DNA of 64,000 bases from Chinchilla lanigera (GCF_000276665.1 NW_004955437.1:3115481-3179480); one strand, 5' to 3'; positions 41,090-52,009 are shown, counted from the first letter of the stretch. Notes: generated by a model from the sequence alone, not told the origin. A program made the numbers and translations.

Positions 41090-41540
41090 CACCCTGTACC
41101 TGCCACCCGGGAAATGACGCGGTACCCCAGATACCCCTGACTCAGTGCTTTCCCTAGTGGGGTAACCATTCTCTTGAATCTTGTTGCATCCCTCCCTAAG
41201 TTGAGTTAATATAGTTTTGCATGTACTTAAAGGCCATATAAAGTGGTATCATACTGCATGGGTTCACCTGAAAGCTTCTTTTTCAGTCTAGTGTGTTCCT
41301 GAGAGCCGTCCATGCCGAGGAGTGTGACTGATTCTGTACTCGCAGAGTCTAGGGCTTCTAGCTTTTTGTGATTACATATAACACCACCATGAATATTGTT
41401 GTGTCTTGGCCGGGGATATAGCTCAGTGGCACAGCACCTGCCTGGCAAGCGCAGGGTCTTGAGTTTGATTCCCGGTACCAAAAAAAACAAACAACAAACT
41501 GTTGTCTTATTGTGCATCTATGAGAGATAAAGACTTAGGA
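41090..41540 (-). mobile_element. L1M 3'-end fragment (antisense), split by ID
   Basis: Reverse-complement L1: gtggggtaaccattctcttg, tagttttgcatgtacttaaa, aaagtggtatcatactgcat, accatgaatattgttgtg. An ID interrupts it. Confidence 0.7.
41408..41497 (+). mobile_element. ID-type SINE
   Basis: Plus-strand ID: gccggggatatagctcagtgg to gtttgattcccggtacc with an AAAAC tail. Flanks tgttgt(gt)ctt / tgttgtctt resemble a target duplication. Confidence 0.93.
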
Positions 41541-41549
41541 GAGGATAGA

Positions 41550-41620
41550 GGCCAAGTCCTTGGCTAGCAAATGCAAGGCCCTGGGGTCCATCCTCAGTAC
41601 CACAACAGCCACAACAACAA
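41550..41620 (+). mobile_element. ID-type SINE, 5' part decayed
   Basis: Contains gctagcaaatgcaaggccct and gggtccatcctcagtaccac followed by CAACAA repeats; an old ID. Confidence 0.7.
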
Positions 41621-41754
41621 TTTAGGAGGGTTTGGCTGTCACTAAGTCCTGCTGTATCCGCTGCATATAAGCCTTTCCAGTCATTCTGCATCCTCGTGTT
41701 CCTTGGTTCTGTCTATGAGTGTGGGGTATCTCCCCCATGGTCAATTAATAAAAT

Positions 41755-41935
41755 TGAGGAAATTAATTCAATCCATAAACATTTACCAATCACCATCTAT
41801 GCCAGACACACGACTAAGATCATAAAGACGGGTTGAACTCAGTCCCTGCCCTCAGTGAGCTTGCAGTCTGGTGGAAGAAAACAGACACATTCACTCAGGA
41901 GCCATCAGGATGGAGCAGGAAGCATTAAACAAAAT
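41755..41935 (-). repeat. L2 3'-end fragment
   Basis: Reverse-complement L2 end: aaacatttaccaatcaccat, tatgccagacacacgactaag, cagtccctgccctcagtgag, cttgcagtctggtggaagaa, acagacacattcactcagg. Confidence 0.75.
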
Positions 41936-42529
41936 AAAATAAAAATCACTCCACTACCTCACTATGCACAGGAAACCACTACCTGCTCATAAGCTTAGGC
42001 CTGGAGAAGCCAGGTGTAGGGCTAAAAGATAGGACTGAGCAATAAGATCCTGTAATGAGACCCCTTTTAGCCTTAGCTTAGGCAGCATGGTGAGAACCTA
42101 GGCCGAAGGCTGGTGGCCCATCAGGCAGGGCCCGCTGCAATGTAGATTCTGGAACAGGGCAGCCGGGAGGCTTAGAGCAACAGTTGGCACGACAGGGCAG
42201 AATGCCCATGTAGAGAAGAAGCAAAATCACATGGTGCTGGTAACGGCAATAATCGTATCCAAGCAGCACTGCAGGCAGGCAGGGGAGGAATCAAGTGTGG
42301 GACTGGGACTGGGCCTGAGCCACTGGGTGGGGGACCAGGCTGGAGGCAAGGCCAGGGAATGGAGAGTTCTGTTTCAATGTCACGTGTGAGGAGCCACGTG
42401 AAGTCACGGTTGGGTATGCAAGCTAAGGTGGCTATAGCTTTGGGTACAGCTTAACTCAATAAATCAATCCACAATAGCACCGAACCCAAGTACCAGGAGA
42501 TATGATTTCATACTCTGTAAGGGATATGA
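41936..42529. other. Unassigned intergenic sequence
   Basis: No gene or repeat recognised. May be a continuation of degraded L2. Confidence 0.35.
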
Positions 42530-42665
42530 AGTTGTTTTCAAAAACCCATTTCATCAAAGTATAATTCACATACGATAAAATGCAACTATTTCAAGAAACA
42601 GTTTGATGAATTTCAATAAATGCATACATTTGTGTAAACAACCACGATCAAGCTAGGAGACCTGA
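42530..42665 (-). mobile_element. L1M 3'-end fragment (antisense)
   Basis: Contains aaagtataattcacatacg, taaaatgcaactatttc, gatgaatttcaataaatgc and aacaaccacgatcaagctag, in L1 3' order. Confidence 0.8.
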
Positions 42666-43390
42666 ACAGGAGTACTTCTCAGAAAACTCCTTGAGGCTGC
42701 CTCAAGGAGACCCTCATTGCCACAAGATGATCAGGAAGAAAGATCGTCGACTATGTAAGGTAGCAGAGCATGAGTTGGAATCACTGGCACAGATTAGAGG
42801 GGTCTGGGCTACAGCGGACAGTCCCTGGAGAAGTACTGTACCTGGTCCTAACGTAAATGTCCTTGGAGCTCGAGGCCTTCCATCACCCACAGCGGGCTGG
42901 AGAGAGGCAGGCCAGGCACCACAAAACTTGCTTGTCCCGAAATACCTCACCGGCCTGAAATGCCACCGTGAGTCACTCTTTTGGTTTAAAACATTTGGTA
43001 TTCCCTCTGGAACAGCCATATTAAAATGCATACAGATGACTAAGAAACAACCTTTGAGGTGTGCGGAAAACCAGGCCTCCGCTGACATATGCCTGCAGGG
43101 TTGGTTATCAGATTCTGCCCCTGCAGGGCAGGAGAGGCTGCTCCCACACAAACCAGAAACCCACAGAGCTGTTGTGAGGTGTCCCGTTGTCTCCTTTTCT
43201 CTACCACCAACCTGGGGATAGAATGGTTCCCTTCCTTTAGTACGTTCTAAAGCCCCACTGAATGGTTGTAGCACCCATTTTGATCCAGAGAAAGAGGACC
43301 TTTTGTCAGCAGAATGAGTTCAGCAGAAGTTTAGGGTGAGGCCCAGCGTGGGGGGGAGGAGGGAAATCCCCAAGGTCTGTAGTCACCAGA
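42666..43390. other. Intergenic sequence with a perfect hairpin
   Basis: Overlapping frames of 176 (+) and 186 (-) codons at 42.69-43.27 kb are antisense to each other and match no family I know. A perfect 10-bp inverted repeat with 3-nt loop (ctccttgagg-ctg-cctcaaggag) lies at 42687-42709. Confidence 0.35.
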
Positions 43391-43394
43391 GGAT

Positions 43395-43745
43395 GGGGAC
43401 ACTGAAGTTAGAACTATCAGTGTATCCTTGCAAAAGAAAAGACTACAGAGGCAGGAGTGGCTGCCTTCAAGTATCTAAGGCTATTTGCGAGCCAAGAGGA
43501 CTGGAATTGCCTTCGGTGGCCTGGTGGGGAGCAGGGAGAAGGAAGTGTGATTGTAGCAGGGTGTAGCTCCACATGAGGAACAATTTTCTTATCACGTCTC
43601 CTGTCAGAGAGGGAATGGGTTGTCCCAGGAAGTAGTCAGATCCTAGTCCCTAGGGGTCTGAAAACTCAAGCCAACAAGCCTCACTAGGGATTCAGGCTCT
43701 GAGGTCCATGCCTTCCATCCCTGAGATTCTCTAATATGTTGAGAA
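43395..43745 (+). repeat. L3/CR1-type LINE 3' end
   Basis: Contains tgccttcaagtatctaaggc, attgccttcggtggcctgg, gaacaattttcttatcacg, gagggaatgggttgtcccag, caggaagtagtcagatcc and terminal cctgagattctctaatat, the order of the CR1/L3 3' UTR. Confidence 0.75.
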
Positions 43746-43782
43746 TTTCATGGCTAGCCCTTAGATAAGACCCAAACCAACA

Positions 43783-43885
43783 ACTTTTTTTTGTTTTTGT
43801 TTTTGTTTCCGGTACCAGGAATTGAACTCACGACCTTGCGCTTGCCAGGCAGGCGCTGTGCCGCTGAGCTAAATCCCCAGCCCCA
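43783..43885 (-). mobile_element. ID-type SINE, young
   Basis: Minus-strand ID, near consensus with TTTTTG tail complement; short flanks caacaact on both sides. Confidence 0.95.
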
Positions 43886-44145
43886 CAACAACTATTATTG
43901 AACAACTGCTTTGAACAGGGCATAATGGGAGAATGAAGAAAGAACAGAAGCCAAGGCCTCTGGCTTCCATCAAGCTCGGCAGAGTAGAGTGCCAGGCTGT
44001 ATCTGAAATCCCAGAAGGGACAGGACATACAGGTTTTTAGAGCTCAGAAACGAGAGCTCCTTCCAATGGTTTGGAGTGGTTCAGGGGATGCTGAGGAGGA
44101 GGTGGGGTGGAAAGCAGCCCAACAGATGCACCAAAATTCAGTCTG

Positions 44146-44227
44146 GGGGCTGGGGATATAGCTCAGTGGCACAGCACCTGACTGGCAAGTGTGAGGTCCT
44201 GAGTTTGATTCTCGGTACCAAAAAAAA
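44146..44227 (+). mobile_element. ID-type SINE
   Basis: Plus-strand ID: ggctggggatatagctcagt to gtttgattctcggtaccaaa; flanks attcagtctgg / aatcagtctgg indicate the target duplication. Confidence 0.94.
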
Positions 44228-45675
44228 TCAGTCTGGCAGAAAGAAAAGGGAGGGTGCTCCGAGAGGGGTGAGGTGCGGGCAAAGGCCAGGAGGTAGGAAG
44301 TGTTTTGTGGGTAGGATATGAGGGATAAAAGGGAATTAAAAAGAAGAGCCGAGGAGACTCAGGCAGAGACATAGGCACTGGGAAGGACAGAAGCACGCAA
44401 ATCCCAGAGAGAAGGCAAGGCCCAGAGTGCTGCTTGGGTCCCAGGTGTCCTCTCAGTGTGCAGAAGGCGTTGGTGGTTCGTCCCCACCCCCGAACACACT
44501 GCAAATCACCAGGCACAGGGCCCCAAGAACGCCTCCCACCCCTCCCCTCCACCCTCCACAGCCTCTGTCCCCCTCAGGGCAGTACACACTGGAGAAAGAC
44601 GGGAAAACCCACAAAAATCCTCCAAATAGGACAAATATGTGGTGCAGACAAAAGCCGTACTGGGTGGGATGAGGTTTCGGTTGCTCCCCAATGGGGCGGA
44701 CCCGTCAAAAGTGGCTTGTGGCTGCCGAAAAATGCGTCATCCCCAGCTCTCGGTGGGGGCTGTTTGTCCCAGCGACCCCCAAAAAGAGCCTGAGTTGGGG
44801 GTTCCCATAGTAAGGGAACTGGGGGTCTGTCATGGGCCTGCGGGTCACCCACAGCCCCCTGCCCGCTCCCCAGCAGGGCAGGCAGGCTTCTTGGAACCCA
44901 GATGCCCTCGCTGGGGTGTGGAGGGGCATTGTAAGCTGCCCCCTTGTCACTGTACCGGGCCTCCCTGTGTGTGTGAGTGTCCAGGGCACAGCTGGGATGG
45001 GTGGGAGGGGGGACTTGTGCCGTCCCTTGAGTCCTACAGAGGGATGGGGGGGCCCAGGGGTGTCCCCAGTGGAAACTCACACGCCCCTGGAAGTGTCTTG
45101 GAGGCCCAGGGTAGCAGCGGGGGGATGGCTGGAGGTGGGGGAAGGTTCTCCTCAGCCCTCCTCTGCCCAGTAGCCCCCTACTCCCACACCCCTCCAGGCT
45201 CCCAGGCCCCGGGGGTTCACGTTCCATTTCTGCTCCAGTTCCATGCCTGTTAATAGCCATTGTTCGGTGGAGAAAGACAAAAATGTTTTTAGTTTAGAGG
45301 CATTGTTTCGGACTTTCTCTCCATGGGCCAAGGGCTGGGAAGGGAGGCCTCCCTCGCTCTGCAGGGCGGTCCCAGGCAAGGAGAGGTTGCAGTTGGCCCT
45401 GGTGGGAGGACAAGCAGCCTCGGCTGTCTGTCTGTCTATGTGGGCTGGATATACACAGGGACATCCCCACCCCGCCCCCACCCAGAGGCTGGCACTGCGG
45501 AAGGGCAGCACCCACTGTACAGTACAACCCCATCCGCCTCCTGGTCCCCCTGCCCCCTCTGCGGCCAAGTCAGCCCCAGGTCGCTTTCTACAGAGGCTTC
45601 CGCTGTGGAGGAGTGAGCAGCCTTCTCTCTCTCTGGCCTCAGCCTCCTCAGCTGTAAAATGAGAGGGTTCCCAGA
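44228..45675. other. GC-rich low-repeat stretch, candidate regulatory DNA
   Basis: 1.4 kb with no recognisable repeat. Large overlapping frames (up to 228 codons) in several phases reflect GC content: they overlap sense/antisense and have no domain. It contains a four-run G-quadruplex motif (44994-45012) and two SOX-type motifs (45255-45310). Confidence 0.4.
45255..45312. promoter_or_regulatory. Paired SOX-type motifs in conserved-looking AT patch
   Basis: ccattgttcgg (45258-45268) and gcattgtttcgg (about 45300-45311) both contain the AACAATG core on the minus strand, ~40 bp apart, with acaaaaatg between. It is an AT-rich patch within GC-rich unique DNA. Function is inference. Confidence 0.3.
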
Positions 45676-45679
45676 CAAC

Positions 45680-46020
45680 TATGGTCTGAATGTCCCCTCC
45701 AGAAGTCACACTGCAATCTAATCGCCATCATAAGAGAATTAAGAGGTGGGACATCTAAGAGGTACTTGGTCCTGAGGGTGCTGCTCTCACGGATAGATCC
45801 CTGCCTTCATTGCAGGAGTGGGTCCTGGAGAAGAAGATGACTTTGGCCCGTTGCTCTCTGTCTCCCCTCCTCTTCAACATGTGATGCCACGGCTTCCTTA
45901 GGAGGCACCAAGAAAGCTCTTGCTAGACGTGGGCACCATCTCTTGGACTTCTCAGCTCCAGAACTGCGAGAAATAAACACTTGCTCTCTGTAAAGGACCT
46001 CGTCTGCCGTATTCTGTTAA
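45680..46020 (+). mobile_element. ERVL-MaLR solo LTR (MST/MLT1-type)
   Basis: Starts with actatggtctgaatgtcccc, then aattaagaggtgggacatct, gtacttggtcctgagggtgc, cttggacttctcagctccag, aactgcgagaaataaacac and ends ctgccgtattctgttaaac. This is the canonical MaLR LTR order including its AATAAA. No internal sequence adjoins. Confidence 0.85.
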
Positions 46021-46334
46021 ACCAGCAGAAAGTGGTGCCCTGGGGCAGTCTCTTGGGCATCAACAGCTCAGCTACACCAGCAGTCCCTTTTCAAACCCAG
46101 ACTCAGGTGATCAGAGCTCGCCTAGAATTTGGCCTGGGGGTGAGGCAATGGCCACCTGAGCAATGATCTTTGAAAGGAAAGTACCTGCCCTGGACAACTG
46201 AAGTATCCTTTGATTTATTTTGTAATGAGGAATTCTGTTTGAGATTCGCTTCCTTGGGGGCCTATTTCAGACGTTATTTTCAGTAAATGGAAGGGGTAAT
46301 TGCTCACACCTCTTAACACCAGCTAGAATTGCTT

Positions 46335-46510
46335 ATAGCTGGATACATGGCACATAACTGTAATCCCAGCACTCTGGGAGGCTAAGACGGGAGGATCCCA
46401 AGTTCAAGCTCAGTTTAGGCAACTTAGCAATTTAGAGAGAACCTACCTCAAAATTTTTTTAAAAAGGGGGGATGGCTAGGGATGACATTCAGTGTGAAGG
46501 CTGCCCTTCC
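46335..46510 (+). mobile_element. Composite B1-ID SINE, old
   Basis: B1-like part (gatacatggcacataactgt, gggaggctaagacgggagg, gcaacttagcaatttagag), an A/T-rich spacer, then an ID-like part (ggctagggatgacattcagt). Sense orientation again gives B1 then ID. Confidence 0.6.
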
Positions 46511-47265
46511 CCCACGTAATTGCTTATATACTTTATATGATGTTGAGATGTATAATAAATACATTTTCAGATGTATGATCTCACTTGGGCTGCAACAGCC
46601 CAGGAATTAGTTGATCATTGGTAGGTTAAGACCCTGAAGGCTTGACTCAAGATAAGCACCTGGACATGGATGACCTCCTTTCAGGAATTACCTGCATTTT
46701 AACAGAGGAATGTCTTGAGGATAAGAATAATCACAGAGGAATGTTCTGTGATGATGACAGGAATTTCTAGCCCTGGGACACCAAGAGGCTGGGAAGGAAG
46801 ACACCATGGATGAGTGACTGGTGAGTGACCAGTTGGGTGCATGCCTTTTCAGACCAGAGACCCTGCCCGCTATTGTGAAATCAAGTGACTAGCCCTTCAG
46901 TGTTCCCTGGACTACCAGTGGGGACAGATCTGTGTGGGCAGGTGTCTGGGTTCCCAGGAAACACCAGAAGAACAATCCCAGGCCGTGGGTCATGTAAAAT
47001 GTAGAATGGAGTAACACAGTATAAATGTAGAGGCGGGGACCAGGGGCTGGAGAGGAACTAGTGTGGATCCTGGAGTGCAAAGGAAAACAGCCATGGGAAG
47101 AAGTGTGAGGAAGTGGGGTCTTCTACGTGGAGGGCCCCACAGGCCTGCGGTGCTGAAAGGGGACATTTGAAACTGGCCTGTGGTCATTACAGATCAACTC
47201 TGGAACAGATTCAGGATCCACAACAGAAAAAAGACTATCTGGACTTCTAGATCTTAGATATTTTC
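46511..47265. other. Unassigned intergenic sequence
   Basis: No gene. Old, unclassifiable repeat traces possible around 46560-46760. Confidence 0.35.
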
Positions 47266-47269
47266 TGTT

Positions 47270-47440
47270 CATTAATTTGCTTGAGCCTAGAACTAGCCTA
47301 CAGGTGGGTTTTATCATCCACAGTTTACAGAGAAGCAAGCTGAGGATCAGAAAGAGCACAGAACCTATCTAAAATCATACACTAAGAACACGGCTGAGCT
47401 GGAAGACAAACCCAAGGCAGTTGGCTCCAAAGCCTAGCTT
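47270..47440 (-). repeat. MIR SINE
   Basis: Reverse-complement MIR: cacagtttacagagaagcaa, gctgaggatcagaaagagc, cggctgagctggaagacaa. Confidence 0.65.
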
Positions 47441-47614
47441 TTAATGATTTTGCAAGATGACATCCATCTCTAACACTGCCTCCTCTTCCTCTAGTATTCT
47501 TGAGGCCCAGACTGCACCCTTCTTATTTCCTGCACAGGCAGTTCTTCACATTTATTTTTCATTCGAGTAGTGAATGTTACTGCTTCTTCTTCTGCCCCAG
47601 CTTGGTGATGAGAA

Positions 47615-47840
47615 GAGAAAAAACATGTTTCTACCTTCTCCTTACTGGTCAGCAAACTTTTTCTGTGAAAGACCATGTGGTAAATATCTTCAGCTTTGTA
47701 GGCCATAGAATTGCTGTTATAACTACTCAACTATGGGGAAGGCAGCTATAAACATGTATGAATGGATGAATGAATGTCACTGTGTTTCAATAAAACTTTA
47801 TTTATGAGAACAAAAGTAGGGCTAGATTTGGCCCTTGGTC
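47615..47840 (+). mobile_element. hAT-Charlie non-autonomous DNA transposon (MER-type)
   Basis: Contains tcagcaaactttttctgtga, gaccatgtggtaaatatctt, tttgtaggccatagaattgc, actactcaactatggg, gtttcaataaaactttattt, ctagatttggcccttggtcc. These form a widespread mammalian MER element with hAT-like ends. Exact name uncertain. Confidence 0.8.
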
Positions 47841-47879
47841 CATAGCTTACTTCAATGCACAATCAAGTGGGCAAGACTT

Positions 47880-48130
47880 ATGCAGCGGAAGGTGACAGGA
47901 TGAGTGTCAGTGGCCAAGGAGTATGAGCTCTGAGAAGATATCACAGAAGTATCCAAGGGGTGAGCATGTCAATAGTGTATGCCATTTGCATGTTGAAGAA
48001 GCAGGTGGTAGACTGGCAAGACAGCTGAGGTTAGGTTATGGAGGGCTCTGAATGCCAGGCTGAGGAGTTATCGAGACTGCTCAGGGAGCAGAAGTTCACA
48101 GTGATGTTCCTGCTGTTGGGATGACATAAA
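47880..48130. repeat. Old L2-associated repeat fragment
   Basis: gtggtagactggcaagacag, gaggttaggttatggagggc and tctgaatgccaggctgagga match the degenerate pattern of the long old repeat also seen at 52.2-52.7 and 57.3-57.9 kb. Confidence 0.45.
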
Positions 48131-48289
48131 AGTGATTCATAAGTGAGACTTATACCTGTAAATCTACCCCACCTATGGGCTACCGCCGAGATAAGCCAGG
48201 TTTTGGGTTCCAGGGAATTTCCTGTGAATGAGGATCTACATTTCCAGGTAGATCCACTTCACCCTACGTTTTGAACTGCATTTCTCATG

Positions 48290-49440
48290 TTCATATATTA
48301 TAGACAGAGAAAATGGGCTAATATCTTTTGTTTAATTTTAAGGATTTTTGTGAATGCTAAAAATGTATTTGAAAAAGTATGTGTTCTTAATTTGCTGGGT
48401 AGAATACACATGTTGGCTGAAGCTTATTAATTTATGGCACTGAAACCCTCTGTTATTTTCCTTGTGACTTTTGTCTACTTGACCCATAGGTTTCTGAGGC
48501 AGTCTGTTAAAGCTTCCGTCCACAACCATAGATTGCTGCTCCCAAGATGAGATCATCTGGGTAGATTGCGGCTCCAAATTGTTGTTTTTTTAAATGTTTA
48601 CATTATGCCTCAGTCGTCATTTAGACTTCACTCAGTTCTACTGGCTTCTTTGTTTCCCCACAGTTTCAGCATCCCACGTCTTCCTCTTTCCTGAATTTAC
48701 TGTTTTTCTTTTTAATTAAAGTACCTCCTCTAGAAATTCTTTAAAGAATATGAGGGTGGCAGACTTTCTCCTTTTAGAACCAGAAATGTCTGAATATTTC
48801 CCTCCCACATGAATATTTCATTTCCCTTCAGAACTTTGGAGATAATGTTCCACTGTCTTTTAGCATCTAATCTGATGCCAACTTAATATTATTTTGTTGG
48901 TGGCTTCCTTCTTTTTTAACCTCTGGAAACATGTAGACTTATTCCCTTGCCCCTTTTTATCTCTGTCATCTGAAATTTCACCATAATGTGTCTCAGTGTG
49001 GGTCTTTTATTCCTAGGAACAGTCAATCTAATGATTAGGTTCTTTCTTCAGAAAACTGGGACATTTTCTTTTGTTAGTTCTTTATTGATTTCCTTTCTTC
49101 TATTCGATGAAACTCTACCCTTCTGTAATGCCTCTCCCACAAAGGTCTCTTAATTTTTCATCTTTTTATCCTATTCATTGTTTAAGGAGCCTTCTTCATC
49201 TCAGTCTTCTTTTTTTTTGTTTTTTTTTTTGGTTTTTTTGGTTTTTCTCCGGTACCGGGAACCGAACTCACGACCTTGCGCTTGCCAGGCAGGCGCTTTG
49301 CCGCTGAGCTAAATCCCCAGCCCCAATCTCAGTCTTCTTAATTACCAGATCATTAAGTCTACCTTATATCATCTAAAGAATTTCAAATTTCAATGATCAG
49401 TTTTTAAATTTCTAAGACCTTTTCTTGATTTCATATTCAT
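48290..49440 (-). mobile_element. L1/HAL1-type LINE remnant (antisense), split by ID
   Basis: Reverse-complement LINE blocks: gaacatttgctgggtag-like text near 48390, gttccactgtcttttagcat, tctgaaatttcaccataatg, gtgtctcagtgtgggtcttt, aactgggacattttcttttg. The spacing fits HAL1 or an old L1. All frames are broken. Confidence 0.55.
49212..49325 (-). mobile_element. ID-type SINE, very young
   Basis: Minus-strand ID matching the young consensus, long T/G tail complement, 14-bp perfect target duplication (atctcagtcttctt) at 49198-49211 and 49326-49339. Confidence 0.96.
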
Positions 49441-49600
49441 ATCCCCCCTCCCGCCCCGGTACTGGAGATTGAACCAAGGGAACACTGGCTACATCCCCAG
49501 TCTCTAAGTTGCCCAAACTGGCCTTGAATTTCCAATACTCCTGCCTCAGTCTCCCAAGTAGCTGGGAATACAGGCCTGTACCACTGTAACCACCTATTTT
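49441..49600 (-). mobile_element. Composite B1-ID SINE, old
   Basis: ID-like part (ccggtactggagattgaacc, ggctacatccccagtc) followed by B1-like part (gttgcccaaactggccttga, agtctcccaagtagctggg). Confidence 0.65.
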
Positions 49601-49761
49601 TCATCTGTTAAAGATAATAATTATATTTCAACTAAACAGTTTTTGTTGTCATTGGCTCCATAACCTGTATTTCTTCAGGCATTAATTAACTCTTCTACAT
49701 GTTAAGTTTAGAGCAAGGTATTCCAATATAGTAATAGCTTGCTATTTAAATTTAAACTGAG

Positions 49762-49915
49762 GCCTGGGCATGGTGATGCATGCCTCTAATTCCAGCAATA
49801 GGGAGGCTGAGGCAGGAGGATTTGAGGCCTCCTCAAATCCTGGACTATGTAGTAAGTTCAAAGCCAGCCTGAACTACATAGTGAGATCCTGTCACCAAAA
49901 AACAAACAAAAACTA
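49762..49915 (+). mobile_element. B1-type SINE with internal hairpin
   Basis: Plus-strand B1 with duplicated units and AAAC tail. Where other copies read ggaggatcgttgcgagttcg, this one has ggatttgagg-cct-cctcaaatcc (49818-49840), a perfect 10-bp inverted repeat. That is typical of a template-switch mutation. Confidence 0.9.
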
Positions 49916-50126
49916 AATTAATTTAAATGAAATTAATTAATTAAATTACAAATTCAGTTCCTCCCAATAACCACATTTCTCGTGCTCAGTAGCTACATGT
50001 GGGATGTTGCTTCACACTGGACAGTTAGATATAGAAAGAATATTCCCACAATCACAGCAAGTACTATTGGGCAGTCTTCCCTTAGAGGTTCTCTCGATTG
50101 TGGCTTTATTTTTTCTTAAGTTTTTG

Positions 50127-50128
50127 GT

Positions 50129-50176
<48 letters not shown>

Positions 50177-50298
50177 TTTTTTTTTCTTTCTTTCTTTCCA
50201 AGATTTGGTTCAGTAGACCAGGCCAACCTCAAACTCAGAGTCTTCCTACCTCAACGTCCTTAATACTGAGATTACAGTTATGTGCCACCATAGCCGGC
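50127..50298 (-). mobile_element. B1-type SINE with (TTTC)n expanded tail
   Basis: About 72 bp of TTTC repeats (tail complement, 50127-50199) lead into a shortened, diverged B1 body (aaccaggccaacctcaaactc-like, cttaatactgagattacag, gccaccatagccggc). Confidence 0.85.
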
Positions 50299-51495
50299 AA
50301 TTTTTTGGCGATTCTTGATGTATGGTTCATCTTTAATGTCAGCTTTCTGTCCCTGGTTACTGACGGTAGAAGGGATAAATGATCTACTGACAGTCCTGCT
50401 GGCTGAGGAATCCTTAGTGCCCTCTCAGAACCCCAGGAGCCACCTGGAATACCGCTCACCTCTGGGCCCAGCACCTCGGGGTGTGTCCACTGTGGGTAGC
50501 AGCTGAGCACGGAGGTTCAGGAACAAACCTGGACCCTCTTCTGAGGTTTTTGAGTCTGTTGCCTTGGACTTGGAGTCCCCCGATCATTCCTCCTTCCATA
50601 GCAATCTTTTCCTGCATATATTAAAGCTGTAGTCTCCTCCAGTTTTACTACTTTACAGCTTTGATGTGTTTCTCTTAATCTCCCAGGGAGCAAACATTCC
50701 TGATCTTCTGGTGGCTCGCTCTTTTCTCATACCAGCCGAGATCTATTATTTGATTGCTCCAATAGCTTTTCTATCATTTTGTGGGTTGAGGCGGGCAGGA
50801 GGGCCCTCTGCCAGCTTGACCCAAACTTCCACAATGTCTTTGCATTAAGCATCATTTGCTACCTGCAGATACACTGCACAGCCAATGGCTGCAAACCCGG
50901 TGAACCCCGGATTCAGGGGCTGGACTGGCTACAGTGGAATCACCCAAGAGCCCATGCGCTCCAGGCCTGGAGGCTTTGTATGCACAGCTTAGCCTGGAAA
51001 TCCTTGTCCTGCTGAGTGCAACGGGTGGAAAAGAGACGCCGGCACTGAAGACAGGCCGCCTACTTTGCCGGCTAGTTGTGGCCAGTGTCCAAGTGCCCAG
51101 GACCTTTAATCATCAGATCACTATTGCTGTGAGTCAGTAGGACACTGGGAAGCTGTGGAGACGGGGAGGCCTAAGGGACCTGTTTCTCTCAGGACTGAAG
51201 GAGGATGAGAAATTGCAAAACCTACTGGGAGAACTCAAGGACCAGAGATACAATAACTGCAGTTGAATGGTACTGAAATGAAAGCTCGCTGCAGGGCCTC
51301 TCCCTCCCACAATGATATCAGCTCTGCAAACCCCAGAGATCAAAATGGGGCCAAAAAATTCCCCCATCTAGAGATTTTTTTTAAAAGCTTTAATTGCTAT
51401 CCTACTGAGGGGTCCAACTCCAGCTTTGAGGAGACCTATTCATTGGTTAGATTTGCAGTAATGATTATTATTGTTACTGGTAGGAAGAATGCCCT
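50299..51495. other. Unassigned intergenic sequence
   Basis: No gene or certain repeat. The left 60 bp may be further old LINE. Confidence 0.4.
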
Positions 51496-51499
51496 CATT

Positions 51500-51690
51500 G
51501 TCTCCAGCGAGCTTCACAATGCTGCACAAATATGACCTCATTCCTCCTCTGAACGGGGCAGGTATTGTTAACTCTGTTTTTCAAAGCAGGACACGGAGGT
51601 CCATTGCGGTCCAATGCCTTAAGCAAGGCCACACATCAAGACAGGGAGGGAAGATGCAGCCAGGCCCTAGGCCTCTCCCAGTTGGGTCCC
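51500..51690 (-). repeat. MIR SINE
   Basis: Reverse-complement MIR: acctcattcctcctctgaac, ggtattgttaactctgtttt, caaagcaggacacggaggtcc, ttaagcaaggccacacatc. Confidence 0.7.
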
Positions 51691-52009
51691 AGGGCCCTTT
51701 GCATTGCTCTAGGCTCTTGTATGTCTCTAGTCAGTCCCTTGACTTCCTTGAGGGCCACAGAGGCCGTTCCAGAGGTCCAAGGGGGATCAGAGCTGTCAAG
51801 GTCACCAACACAATATACAAGGGGAGGGAATAATCTTCGCATTCCAGAAGCTTCAGGCTCAGCAGTCAGAACTTGGTTTGGCCCTCATTCCTCAAGTCTA
51901 CAGCTGGCTTCCCTCCTACTTCCTCAACAACTTAGGGGACTTGAGGCCTTCATCCCATGGGTTCACCCAGACTAGAAATCAGATCCACACCAGATTTACC
52001 CTTCTTCTG

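Noticed and set aside
42691..43274. Two antisense frames of 176 and 186 codons
   Set aside because: Mutually antisense in unique DNA; neither shows a known motif. Chance open frames of this size are expected in 64 kb.
44574..45709. Frames of 185-228 codons in GC-rich DNA
   Set aside because: Frames overlap in both strands and multiple phases, translated sequence is Pro/Gly/Ser-rich with no family match; compositional.
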